Shown: positions 17,101-24,718 of the stretch, piece after piece
Layout of the letters: each line of letters opens with the position of its first letter
Numbering within the stretch: the first letter of the stretch is position 1
IMG/VR virus record: IMGVR_UViG_3300006086_000023
Coordinates: 1-30,620 of that record
Source: a virus
Reading direction: 5' to 3' (one strand)
DNA length: 30,620 bases
Made by a program: the position numbers and the translations under genes
The notes under the pieces: generated by a model
Seen by the model: only the letters and a program-made list of their open reading frames with translations
Told to the model about the DNA's origin: nothing
The model's database searches: none

Positions 17101-18178
17101 CCTCGATAATATGCAAAAAGTTTTTGAGCGCGATCCTGTGGGCGCCATGGCCCGCATGAGCGTTATCTCAGGTATGAGCGCCGCGGTTTGGTACCTCAAC
17201 CAAGGCGACGAGGCTATCGACGCCGTGCCGGATTGGCAGAAAAATACGTACTGGAATATCAACGTCAGCCGCTTTTCCCCCGACTACAAGGGCGCGCAAG
17301 ACGCTACCATCGTGCGGATACCGAAACCGTGGGCGCCAGGGATTCTATTTGGTTCGGGCGTTGAAACGGCGCTTGATTCGTATTTCAAGTACCGTCCGCA
17401 AGAGCTCCCGCACTTCGCCGAAAACCTCATGAAAAGCGTGGTTCCCGAAGTCATGCCGAACGTGTTCCAACCTGTGCTCGATCAGTACAGCAATAAGCAG
17501 GCGTTCACGGGCCGACCGTTAGTGCCCTTCTATAAAGAGAAATTGCTCCCCGAGATGCAATACTCGGCCTATACAAGTGAAACCGCTAAGGCCATCGGTA
17601 AACTTATTGGCTATGTGCCGCTCGTGAAAGACATTGGCCCAAGCACCGATACTCTCGCGAGCCCGGCCGTGGTGGAGAACTATATCCGCTCCTGGGGCGG
17701 CACTGTGGGCGGCTGGGCGCTTAAGTTGTCTGATACCGCTATCTCGAAGGCTACGGGCGCGCCGGATCGCGCCGATCCTTGGCAGGACACCCCGGTTCTA
17801 CACTCTTTCGTTTCGCGCTATCCGTCGTTTCAAGATCAGCGCATCCAAGACTTTTACGAGAATCGCGATAAAGCTGACGCGGCCTACAACTCCGCCAAAG
17901 CTGCTGCCAAGATGGGCGACTTCGATGCAGCGGAGCGTATTCGAGACGCCCACCCCGATTTCCAGGTAAGGCTCGATTCAATCGCTAAGTCGATCACTAC
18001 CGCGCGTAAAACTTACGAGAATGTGCAAGAGAATCCGAACTTACCCAACGATCAGAAGCGGCAACAGCTTGATTCCCTGCTTTTCCAAATAGGCTCCATG
18101 GCTAAAATGGGCAATCAAATGATGAGTGACTTTCACAAGGGTACAGTTCAGAATGTGGTGAAAGGGAATGGGCAGTAA
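14141..18178 (+). CDS. Giant ejection protein with LPD38 region (gp16-like)
   Basis: A 1345-residue protein, the largest in the window, with GTG start 14141 overlapping the upstream stop; GGGGG before it may serve as ribosome site. Residues 1-135 are Pro/Ala-rich and hold two DDWL-containing repeats (69-73, 91-94), common in large polyvalent proteins. Residues about 185-250 and 283-355 are Gly/Ala-rich and hydrophobic, suitable for membrane insertion. Residues about 770-1080 (RGFTNLVRLGVVSNPAFGA, HFIRGQIMAGVNS, LHWSEGFIRLTDTATKF) match the LPD38 domain. The C-terminus is helical. Unlike T7 gp16, no lytic transglycosylase motif is visible, so wall cutting must come from elsewhere. It is probably ejected with DNA. 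Confidence 0.85.
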   Translation: MPGTPLSGDVTGMAPSHPVDPAASSIAADIKAPKGPMPSSNPPAPPEPAPAPQQPQDQGNSLGRAPASSDDWLAQPPEQTPPPAAAAPSGDDWLNAPPEANGPPPPAPPASPMRQVIDTNLQAHYAAKPEPVPGQQQTELQPEDFYHDLVGGLGLGAQNSVEGLKLRGKLPDHILPEHADMAMRIGSMIGQFAGDLPAMAAGMTLGGIGGTMAGAAGGGAVSFVPGAIAGGIAGGTAGAAAGAFALPAAIRKMYIDHYTNGNIADSDNPAREFAARFMATSWEAIKGGATGLAANLTGGLVSPVAGKMAGAASELVAMTTVGAALEGRLPQPHEFLDGALMVGGLHTLGHVAGPADRVGTVETKINAPETKLQNIYAATGETPAEITEQAKTDVGLQQDLVAGNAQEPPQATPTNLKHETVQEELPADSTEKPAVIGTNTELEPKTAAEVGAERLPPKRPPDLSLETASKDAEDDQYFDSKIAKNGEAPGKSWGELRDEFYTKAVDYLFPMEKAEALAKSRGADINPETSSVNEMRQGRAFGDTANKITSEGLPDKDGNFTGDSPDKIFKDMDNAGLDKNQFRRYAMAADALADTEHESGLDLDRAQRIVQKYEPQYKEFNDRLNGFRKQLLQWGVDNGRYTQEQADTWSANDAYSPRKRAFEADMWGEEQGPGARGIKERVGSTRDIIDPLAQTLADTQRMVKDVLINKSRSTFVGNMLEGNLVDVDGKWAETAVQPVLKVVTQEGALEKNQIAVYRDGERQVYEGSPLLVDSLKRLDGNPGAMDLTSQVLRGFTNLVRLGVVSNPAFGAAHFIRGQIMAGVNSTTGLVPFVHPAMALADMMRNPDDFKKFIYEGGGGGRYLDQNGGYLTSELAKEDNVKAPTYGKAWNSALNPLHWSEGFIRLTDTATKFSEYQRSLEGYATGGGFKGLLNNVKNVISGPDEARATGPQEALQNSRMVTPDYSNVGLQQSVLRTGVAFIGAHINSLDNMQKVFERDPVGAMARMSVISGMSAAVWYLNQGDEAIDAVPDWQKNTYWNINVSRFSPDYKGAQDATIVRIPKPWAPGILFGSGVETALDSYFKYRPQELPHFAENLMKSVVPEVMPNVFQPVLDQYSNKQAFTGRPLVPFYKEKLLPEMQYSAYTSETAKAIGKLIGYVPLVKDIGPSTDTLASPAVVENYIRSWGGTVGGWALKLSDTAISKATGAPDRADPWQDTPVLHSFVSRYPSFQDQRIQDFYENRDKADAAYNSAKAAAKMGDFDAAERIRDAHPDFQVRLDSIAKSITTARKTYENVQENPNLPNDQKRQQLDSLLFQIGSMAKMGNQMMSDFHKGTVQNVVKGNGQ

Positions 18179-18180
18179 CT

Positions 18181-19035
18181 ATGGGCGTGTCTTCGACTAC
18201 CAATACTGAAATTTATACCGGGGACGGCACTACTACCGCCTTCGCCTTTCCCTTCTACTTCTTTAAAACGCTGGATCTTTACGTCTACATTTACGATCTT
18301 GTAGCGTTGACGATCACACAGCAAACCCCGGGCGTTAACTTTAGCGTTAGTGGCACCCCCAACGCACAGGGGCTTTACCCCTCCGGCGGGTTTGTGAATA
18401 TGGTGGCGGCCCCTCCCGCCACGCAGAAAGTGGTCATCAGCCGCACGCCCATTGAAACGAATGTATATGCGCTATCCCAGAATGGGATCATCTCCTCCAC
18501 GGCTATAGTTCAACAATTCGATTTCTTGACGCTGCTGATTCAATCCCTTCAAGATCAAATCAATCGCTGTCTGCAATTGCCCCCGGGATATGCGCCGGTT
18601 TTTAATCCGGATCTTCCCTCGGCCCTGCCGGCAAACTATCTTCTCGGCGTGAACGGTGCGGGTAACGGTGTCGCGGCAACTGCCGGTATCCCCGGACCTA
18701 CCGGCCCCCAAGGGCCTGCGGGGGGATCTTCGGTAGTTTTGCCCGCAACTACTAGTGTTACTCTGGCCGCGGGTTCGCCCGTGAACCAGCAATACATCCC
18801 GTGCGACGCGACTGCCGGGGCCATGAACGTGAACCTACCGGCGGCTAATTTGGCCGCAGTAGGACAAATTTTTCAAATTAAGAAAGTGGATTCCGGCGGC
18901 AACGCCGTAACCATCGTAGTTAATGGTATAGATCACATTCTAACCACTTCGCTATTGACTACCGCGCTCTTGGACTATCAAGGAAAAAGCTATTCCTTAA
19001 TTTGCCGTGCGGTTGGTTTTTGGGACGTAATTTAA
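18181..19035 (+). CDS. Tail fibre adaptor with T7 gp17-like N-terminus and collagen-like stretch
   Basis: A 284-residue protein without signal peptide. Residues about 9-39 (EIYTGDGTTTAFAFPFYFF, then LDLYVYIYD) match the virion-attachment domain of T7-type fibres ('Y.GDG.TT.F.ipF.y....dv.Vyv'). Residues 116-130 (FLTLLIQSLQDQINR) look like the trimerising helix that follows. A short collagen-like run of four G-X-Y triplets (GIPGPTGPQGPA, 169-180) links to a C-terminal beta module (about 190-284) ending FWDVI, which recurs in three downstream proteins. It is much shorter than T7 gp17 (553 residues), so it is probably a base to which other fibre proteins attach. Confidence 0.82.
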   Translation: MGVSSTTNTEIYTGDGTTTAFAFPFYFFKTLDLYVYIYDLVALTITQQTPGVNFSVSGTPNAQGLYPSGGFVNMVAAPPATQKVVISRTPIETNVYALSQNGIISSTAIVQQFDFLTLLIQSLQDQINRCLQLPPGYAPVFNPDLPSALPANYLLGVNGAGNGVAATAGIPGPTGPQGPAGGSSVVLPATTSVTLAAGSPVNQQYIPCDATAGAMNVNLPAANLAAVGQIFQIKKVDSGGNAVTIVVNGIDHILTTSLLTTALLDYQGKSYSLICRAVGFWDVI

Positions 19036-19047
19036 GGAGCCACAGGC

Positions 19048-19404
19048 ATGAGCACCACTACTCAGGAAGTAATCATATCGGCGCAAAATATGGCGTCCGA
19101 TATTATCAGCGCCGTAGTTGACCTGGGATCAGTGGATCTAGGTTCAATTCAATCCGTATTTTCTGGTTCCCCCGCGGGCTCCCTTTACCTGGAAGTGTCC
19201 AACGACATAATCGCCGTGGGATCGGACCCCAATAGCGGCGTTACCCATTGGGACACATACGGAACAGCGCAAACCATTGCGGCGGCCGGGAGTTACACTT
19301 TCAACATCTCCAACATGGGGTATAAGTGGTTGCGCTTGCACTTCGCGCATACCGGCGGTTCCTCTGGCTCGCTCACTTCCACGCTGGCGGCGAAAAATGG
19401 TTAA
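19048..19404 (+). CDS. Small beta-rich protein in the fibre region
   Basis: A 118-residue protein with AAGGAG at 19034-19039 ahead of ATG 19048. No signal peptide. Beta-prone blocks alternate with Gly/Ser turns: GSLYLEVSNDIIAVG, then THWDTYGTAQTIAAAGSYTF, NISNMGYKWLRLHFAHTGG and a terminal SLTSTLAAKNG. This looks like a small beta-sandwich, similar in pattern to the 97-residue protein at 7931-8224. No family recognised; location suggests a fibre part or fibre chaperone. Its last eight bases overlap the next gene's start. Confidence 0.6.
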   Translation: MSTTTQEVIISAQNMASDIISAVVDLGSVDLGSIQSVFSGSPAGSLYLEVSNDIIAVGSDPNSGVTHWDTYGTAQTIAAAGSYTFNISNMGYKWLRLHFAHTGGSSGSLTSTLAAKNG

Positions 19405-21805
19405 ACAACTATTGATCGCACTTCTCATTCCGCTCACCGCCTTTGCCGGTACTTCCGGAGATGTGGGCTCTCTGTCGCCTTCTCTTTTGGGCGTAGCGAA
19501 TGGTATCGCCACCCTAGACGGTACAGGCAAAGTTCCCGCTTCCCAAATCCCCGGCGGGGGCGGTGGCTCTACCGTTTGGGGCGCCATCACTGGCACCCTT
19601 TCTTCCCAGACCGATCTTCAAACCGCCCTCAACGGTAAACAAGCGTCTCTTACCGTGGGCGGCTCGAGCCAATACCTTCGCGCGGATCTCACCAATCAAA
19701 CCCTTGATACCTCCGTGGTACCGGAGAATGGGAATCTGTACTATACGGCCGCTAGGTTCAACGCCGCTTTCGGCGCAAAGACCACTGATAACCTGACCGA
19801 GGGCTCCACAAATCTCTACTACACTAACGCTCGCGCTTCCGCTGCCGCTCCCGTTCAAAGCGTGTTCGGCCGTACTGGCGTTGTAGCCGCGGCGATCAAT
19901 GACTACAACACCGCGCAGGTGACGGAATCTACCAACCTCTATTATACCCAGGCGCGGTTTGACGCCGCTTTCGCCGCTAAGTCCACTACCAATCTTACCG
20001 AAGGCACCAACCTCTACTATACCAACGCCCGAGCTTCCGCCGCCGCTCCCGTTCAAAGCGTGTTCGGCCGTACCGGCGCCGTAGTATCCGGCAGCTCTGA
20101 TTACGTCACCACCCAGGTGGCGGAAGGAACCAACCTCTATTTCACAAACGCACGCGCGCAAGCGGCGGTTAGCGCCACGCTTCCGGTGGTGGATACGGCG
20201 GGAGTATTTTCGCTCAACAACTTTACCGGCGACACCGGCACTAGCGCCGGTCTCGCTGGCGGAGTTCCAGCTCCCGCGCAGTATAGCGCGGAGTTAGGTC
20301 AAGTTCTTGGTGCGGGGGGCTCTTTTATTACCCCCGACGCTCAGAAGCTAAATAACGCGCCATTCAATTACCTAACCCAATCCTTGGGCATTTCTGGAAA
20401 CCAGAAAATGCTATATCCGCTCATGATCCAGCATGGGGGAAACACCTACGCAATCGTTGGTGGCGGAACTTCAAAAACGGTTTCCATTTATAACGTAACC
20501 GATCAAGCCGCCCCTGTTGCTCGTGGTAGCGTTACCATTGCGGGTACTTATGGCGCTTGTGGATCTAACGCCTCTTGGCCCTACGTTTTCGTTCCCGCCT
20601 CTGGTGGCCGAACGCTCACGGTCCTGAATATTACGGACCCCAACAACCCCACCACTACCGCTACGTATTCTTGGGCCGCGAATACCACTTCCGTTTATTC
20701 TTGCGCCTATGCAAACGGGCTAGTTTTCATGGCCGGGCAGAGCCACGGTCTTGGAATCCTCGACGTAGGAAACGGCGTATCAGGCGGAACTATCAGCGCC
20801 CCGGTTCTCGCTTTCGACGAGGGTACTCTCAACGGTGTAGGTCAAATTTGTAACGCCGCCAACTCTTGTAAATCTTTTGGCGTGAACGTGGACGCGGCGA
20901 ACCAAATCGTCTACGTATCGAACTATTCAACCGCCACGCCTTGGACGTATCGCCAGTTAAAAGCTTATTCCTATGCTAGTTCGATCACTTCACCGACGCT
21001 GCTTCAAAACCTAACTCTTCCGGCAAACACCAAGGCAAACGGAATCGCACTTGATCTCGTGAAGCACACCGCCTACGTGACCGACACGAATCAAAACGTG
21101 TACGACGTGGTGGACATTACAAACGTATCTACCGGGGGCATGACCAACCTCTCCACCATTCCCCTTCAAGCGAGCCGAATTACCAACTCGCAATTCATGG
21201 CCCTTCCCTCTCTCACGTCCAATTTGGTCTATGTTCCGGGGCTAAGCCAATCCGTAAATGGCGGAATCGACATTTACGATCTTTCTAACCGTAGCTCTCC
21301 CGTTTATGTGAGTAGCGTGTTAACCCCCGGCGCGCCATCGGTGGCCGGGGGTATTGCCTTTGATCCCCGCGGGGGTTACATCTACATGGCGGACTACGGC
21401 AACGGTACAACGGGATCGGCGTTGGATATTTTTTCCGCGCCATATGAAACAGCCACGGTGGGTAGTCTCACGGTTAATAATCTCACCGTAAAAGGAACAC
21501 TTACTGCCCCGGCGGTAGCGGCCACGACGAATACCGTTACCGCCAATACTACGATTCCTACGCTTACGAAAAACTATATTATCGACGTGAACACCACTTC
21601 GGGCGCGCTGGCTATCACTCTTCCGGACGCCGTGGCTTCACAGGGTTTCTGCGTGTATGGAAAAAACATCGGTTCCCCGGCCAATAACGCCACTTACGGA
21701 ACCACGTCAGCTCAAACTGTCGACACTCAGTCTACTTTCGTACAAAATACATTGAACGACGCCAACGAATTTTGCGCCATAAACGGAAATTGGTCCGTAT
21801 TCTAA
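19397..21805 (+). CDS. Exported fibre-like protein with predicted seven-bladed beta-propeller
   Basis: An 802-residue protein from ATG 19397. This start is chosen because it opens a clear Sec signal peptide (MVKQLLIALLIPLTAFA, cleavage after A17); the frame extends to 19277 but inside the previous gene. Residues about 70-290 are phage-fibre shaft repeats: NLYYTNARASAAAPVQSVFG occurs twice 66 residues apart with partial copies around. Residues about 335-685 contain seven 'h.IYD.t....P....s' strands (SIYNVTDQAAP, TVLNITDPNNP, GILDVGNG, KAYSYASS, DVVDITNVS, DIYDLSNRSSP, DIFSAP), the pattern of LVIVD-type beta-propellers. The last about 90 residues form a C-terminal beta module shared with neighbours. 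Signal peptides are not expected on virion fibres, so display on the cell surface or assembly in the periplasm is possible. Confidence 0.75.
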   Translation: MVKQLLIALLIPLTAFAGTSGDVGSLSPSLLGVANGIATLDGTGKVPASQIPGGGGGSTVWGAITGTLSSQTDLQTALNGKQASLTVGGSSQYLRADLTNQTLDTSVVPENGNLYYTAARFNAAFGAKTTDNLTEGSTNLYYTNARASAAAPVQSVFGRTGVVAAAINDYNTAQVTESTNLYYTQARFDAAFAAKSTTNLTEGTNLYYTNARASAAAPVQSVFGRTGAVVSGSSDYVTTQVAEGTNLYFTNARAQAAVSATLPVVDTAGVFSLNNFTGDTGTSAGLAGGVPAPAQYSAELGQVLGAGGSFITPDAQKLNNAPFNYLTQSLGISGNQKMLYPLMIQHGGNTYAIVGGGTSKTVSIYNVTDQAAPVARGSVTIAGTYGACGSNASWPYVFVPASGGRTLTVLNITDPNNPTTTATYSWAANTTSVYSCAYANGLVFMAGQSHGLGILDVGNGVSGGTISAPVLAFDEGTLNGVGQICNAANSCKSFGVNVDAANQIVYVSNYSTATPWTYRQLKAYSYASSITSPTLLQNLTLPANTKANGIALDLVKHTAYVTDTNQNVYDVVDITNVSTGGMTNLSTIPLQASRITNSQFMALPSLTSNLVYVPGLSQSVNGGIDIYDLSNRSSPVYVSSVLTPGAPSVAGGIAFDPRGGYIYMADYGNGTTGSALDIFSAPYETATVGSLTVNNLTVKGTLTAPAVAATTNTVTANTTIPTLTKNYIIDVNTTSGALAITLPDAVASQGFCVYGKNIGSPANNATYGTTSAQTVDTQSTFVQNTLNDANEFCAINGNWSVF
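19844..20073 (+). repeat. Direct repeat in fibre shaft, 198-base period
   Basis: A 32-base stretch at 19844-19875 is repeated without change at 20042-20073. The offset of 198 bases equals 66 codons, so the reading frame is kept and the repeat encodes the shaft unit (AAPVQSVFGRTG within NLYYTNARA... context). Flanking copies are diverged at synonymous and some non-synonymous positions. Confidence 0.85.
20400..21455 (+). other. Region coding the predicted beta-propeller
   Basis: Encodes residues about 335-685 of the exported fibre protein. Seven blade-like repeats can be counted by the hydrophobic strand ending in I-Y/L-D followed by a turn with Asn/Asp-Pro. Five cysteines fall inside (ACGSN, YSCAY, ICNAANSC), which would be oxidised if the protein is exported. 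Confidence 0.5.
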
Positions 21806-21818
21806 ACTGGAGTTTTTT

Positions 21819-22847
21819 ATGAAACTGATTCTTTCCTTGTTCTTAATCCTGACTACCGCGGCAAACGCTGCGTACGTGCAAACCCCATTTCCGATTACCA
21901 AAGGCGGCACCGGGCTTTCTACCGTTCCATCTGCGGGCCAAATTCTCATCGGTAACGCCGGAGGCACCGCATACGCGCTGGCGCTAATGAGTGGTGATGC
22001 TACCCTGGCCGCTTCCGGCGCGCTCACTATCGCCAACAGCGCGATCACCTCGGCGAAGATGGCCAATATGGCCGCCCATACCTATAAGGGGAATAACACG
22101 GGATCAAGCGCGGCTCCCGCCGACATTACTTCGACGCAACTCACGGCCGATTTGAACGCTTTTACTTCCTCACTCCAAGGTATGGCGCCGGCTTCTGGCG
22201 GCGGTAGCACGAATTTCCTTCGCGCGGATGGCACGTGGGCGGCTCCCGCGGGATCTTCTTATAGTGCAGGTACCGGCCTTACCCTTACGGGCTCGGTATT
22301 CTCGATCACTGCGCCGGTAAGCGTAGCCCTTGGCGGCACGAACAGTGCTACCGCATTGAACAGCAATCGGTTTATGGTATCGTCGGGTGGTGCGATCGTG
22401 GAAGCCGCGGCCGTAAGTGCTAACAGCGCCGTGGCTTCTGATTCCAACGGTCTGCCGGTAGCCTCCTCCACCACTGCTACCGAGCTTGGATATGTGCACA
22501 ACGTAACCTCGGCCATTCAAACCCAATTGAACGCCAAAGACCCGCTCAAATGGGCCGTAACCGACGGCGGCAACGCGGCGTACACCATTCTTTCGACGGA
22601 CATGCATGTGCGGGATACTACTACTCTCACCGCCAACCGCGCTTACACTCTGCCGGTTTGCAATGCTTCTAACATCGGCGAGCGCCACGAAGTAAAGAAT
22701 TTGCCCGCACAGACATTTCAAATTATCCTGACCGCCGCTGGGTCTGATAATATTGACGGGTCGGCAAGCGTAGCGCTCAATCCCGGCGATTCCATGCCGG
22801 TTATTTGCTCGGCTTTTGCTTCCTCTGGCACTTGGGACATTCAATAA
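21819..22847 (+). CDS. Exported fibre-like protein A (GTGLS module)
   Basis: A 342-residue protein with TGGAG at 21808-21812 and ATG 21819. It opens with a signal peptide, MKLILSLFLILTTAANA, cleavage after A17. Right behind it is a fibre module (KGGTGLSTVPSAGQILIG, about 28-45) that recurs with identical residues in the next gene. Typical phage-fibre phrases follow: SGALTIANSAITSAKMANMA, TYKGNNTGSSAAP, NFLRADGTWA (129-138), and GYVHNVTSAIQTQLNAK (about 225-241). The C-terminus (about 248-342) is the module ending in TWDIQ, containing GSDNIDG. The combination of export signal with trimeric-fibre repeats recalls the MAT fibres of Bdellovibrio, known from the literature; homology has not been tested. 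Confidence 0.75.
   Translation: MKLILSLFLILTTAANAAYVQTPFPITKGGTGLSTVPSAGQILIGNAGGTAYALALMSGDATLAASGALTIANSAITSAKMANMAAHTYKGNNTGSSAAPADITSTQLTADLNAFTSSLQGMAPASGGGSTNFLRADGTWAAPAGSSYSAGTGLTLTGSVFSITAPVSVALGGTNSATALNSNRFMVSSGGAIVEAAAVSANSAVASDSNGLPVASSTTATELGYVHNVTSAIQTQLNAKDPLKWAVTDGGNAAYTILSTDMHVRDTTTLTANRAYTLPVCNASNIGERHEVKNLPAQTFQIILTAAGSDNIDGSASVALNPGDSMPVICSAFASSGTWDIQ
21906..21995 (+). repeat. 30-codon fibre module, copy 1
   Basis: Thirty codons beginning GTGLSTVPSAG and ending LALMSG. The copy at 22971-23060 encodes the same 30 residues but differs at 15 bases, all in third codon positions. Confidence 0.9.
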
Positions 22848-22871
22848 TTTTTCTTGGCGAGGGTGAACATC

Positions 22872-24209
22872 ATGCTTATGCGACTTTTTAATACGATAGT
22901 TCTGGGGGTTTCGATCCCCACCCTCGCCTTCGCCTCGTTTTTAGGCGATCCGACCACAATTAAAGGTGGCGGTACCGGACTATCCACTGTGCCCTCCGCG
23001 GGTCAAATCCTCATCGGTAATGCCGGCGGTACCGCATACGCGCTGGCGCTTATGAGTGGCGGGGCCACGATGAGCTCTACGGGAGTTGTGACTCTCGGCA
23101 ACAGCGCGGTAACCGGCCAAGCTCTTACCGGGTATTCCGCGGGCTCTGGTACCGTAAGCGCTACTGATTCTATCCTTCAGGCCATTCAAAAAATCGTCGG
23201 TAACTTAGCCAATTATCTACCCCTGGCGGGCGGAACAATGTCGGGCGCCATTAACATGGGCTCGTTCAACATTACGAACCTCCTCGATCCAACGTCGGCG
23301 CAGATGGCCGCGACCAAAAATTACGTGGACGTGGCGATCTCTAATGAGAGTGTAGCCAAAGACGCTAGCAACTACGCAACCACTGCCGCATTAGTGGCTG
23401 TTACTTACAATAACGGCTCAAGCGGAGTTGGCGCTACCCTCACCGAAGTTGGTACCGGGGCGCTTAGTGTGGATGGCGGTTCTCCGTCGGTAGGTCAACG
23501 GGTACTCGTGAAAAATCAAGTATCCACTTTCCAGAACGGTATCTATGTTGTAACTGTGGCCGGGAGTGGGATCGCCGCTTTCGTTTTAACTCGTTCTTCC
23601 GATTATAACCAAGCCTCGGAAGCCTTGGCCGGAGCGTCCACTTACGTTCTTAGCGGTACGGTTAACGGAGCCACTACTTGGCAGCAAAGTTCTGCCAACG
23701 TAGTAACAATGGGTACCGACGCCATTACGTTTGCACAAACGGCGGGTCCGGGGAGCATTACGGCGGGAACTGGTATCACAGTGACCGGATCTTCCGTAGC
23801 TATCACCAACACGGCCGTAACCGCTGGGTCTTATACCTCGGCAAATATCACCGTGAACGCTCAGGGACAAATTACGGCGGCAGCTAACGGATCGGGCGGC
23901 GGGGGCGGTTCGGCAATGGCAGTCCTTACCAAGACTGCGAACTATACGGTAGTTACCGGAGATTTTACCGGAACGCGCCTTATGGTGGAGTGCAATGGAA
24001 GTTCCTTGATGACCATCACGCTTCCGGCGGCGAGCAATACTGGATATGATCTATTCGTGAAGAACATCGGCACGGCTGAGTGTGATGTAACTGCAGCTGG
24101 ATCGGATACAATCGATGGTGATACTACTTTACAATTAGTGCCGGGCGGCAAGCCTCGCATGGGCAATGAATTTATCGCTGACGGGAGCGCTTTATGGAAC
24201 GTGTTCTAG
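22872..24209 (+). CDS. Exported fibre-like protein B (GTGLS module)
   Basis: A 445-residue protein. Start ATG 22872 is preferred to TTG 22854 because GAGGG at 22859-22863 precedes it with suitable spacing and it begins a clean signal peptide (MLMRLFNTIVLGVSIPTLAFA, cleavage after A21). The signal is followed by the GTGLS module shared with the previous gene, then DSILQAIQKIVGNLANYLPL (about 98-117), GGTMSGAINMGSFNITNLLDP (a widespread tail-fibre phrase), ATKNYVDVAI, a middle beta-rich domain with VGQRVLVKNQ and QNGIYVV, GTGITVTGSSVAITN and SANITVNAQGQITAAANG, all usual in phage fibres. The C-terminal module has MTITLPAASNTGY, GSDTIDG and final WNVF. Its end overlaps the next gene by 16 bases. 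Confidence 0.78.
   Translation: MLMRLFNTIVLGVSIPTLAFASFLGDPTTIKGGGTGLSTVPSAGQILIGNAGGTAYALALMSGGATMSSTGVVTLGNSAVTGQALTGYSAGSGTVSATDSILQAIQKIVGNLANYLPLAGGTMSGAINMGSFNITNLLDPTSAQMAATKNYVDVAISNESVAKDASNYATTAALVAVTYNNGSSGVGATLTEVGTGALSVDGGSPSVGQRVLVKNQVSTFQNGIYVVTVAGSGIAAFVLTRSSDYNQASEALAGASTYVLSGTVNGATTWQQSSANVVTMGTDAITFAQTAGPGSITAGTGITVTGSSVAITNTAVTAGSYTSANITVNAQGQITAAANGSGGGGGSAMAVLTKTANYTVVTGDFTGTRLMVECNGSSLMTITLPAASNTGYDLFVKNIGTAECDVTAAGSDTIDGDTTLQLVPGGKPRMGNEFIADGSALWNVF
22971..23060 (+). repeat. 30-codon fibre module, copy 2
   Basis: Second copy of the module at 21906-21995. Same 30 residues, 15 synonymous differences, no amino-acid change. The copies are 1065 bases apart. Confidence 0.9.
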
Positions 24210-24718
24210 TACTTCTTATCGGCCTATTCTCTCTTCCGGCTTTAGCCGTAGTGCCTAGTGGCGTGCCTCAGGCGTTGCTGGGGGGCGCAAACGGTGTGTC
24301 CGGCGGGGCGGCCATCGCTGAATCTAGTTTAAGCACATATTTTACGCTCAATGCCGGGACGCAGAGTTCTGGGGCGAATACGTATTACGTCTTTTATAAG
24401 AACGGCACGGCCTACCAAGTAAGCAGTGGAAAGACAGCTTACTGCGTTTCCATCTCTTCCACTAGCTCCAGCCCGTTCAATACTTATCAGCTTGTTTCTA
24501 GCACAACCTCGTGGAGTAATAACGTCGGATCGCTGCCGGCGACGGCCGTTTACTCGTGCGGGGGTTCGAACTCTTATTGCCTGGGTACGGGCACCGCCGC
24601 CTTTGCCTTTAACGTAATGGGCGCCACCTATCAGTTCTCGGCCCTCACTTATCCGGGAATTGAGGTTAACCAGGCCTCTACGGTTTATTCCGTATTTCTA
24701 AATTGCAAAGAACAATAG
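24194..24718 (+). CDS. Exported small protein, four-cysteine paralogue 1
   Basis: A 174-residue protein of unknown function. GGGAG at 24183-24187 precedes ATG 24194 by 6 bases. Signal peptide MERVLVLLIGLFSLPALA, cleavage after A18, giving a mature N-terminus VVPSGVP. The mature part is beta-rich with Ser/Thr/Gly, and contains KNGTAYQVSSGKTAYC, YSCGG, YCLGTGTAA and a terminal NCKEQ. Cysteines lie at 84, 122, 129 and 171, with the same spacing, apart from one residue, as in the next protein, suggesting two disulfides in an oxidising compartment. 'Y.V.SGKTAY' recalls small receptor-binding beta domains of phages, but no family is claimed. Confidence 0.72.
   Translation: MERVLVLLIGLFSLPALAVVPSGVPQALLGGANGVSGGAAIAESSLSTYFTLNAGTQSSGANTYYVFYKNGTAYQVSSGKTAYCVSISSTSSSPFNTYQLVSSTTSWSNNVGSLPATAVYSCGGSNSYCLGTGTAAFAFNVMGATYQFSALTYPGIEVNQASTVYSVFLNCKEQ

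Noticed and set aside
19277-19396. Upstream extension of the propeller fibre gene (start at 19277)
   Set aside because: The extra 40 residues are Arg/Pro-rich shadow of the upstream gene, and they would bury the signal peptide; ATG 19397 is preferred.
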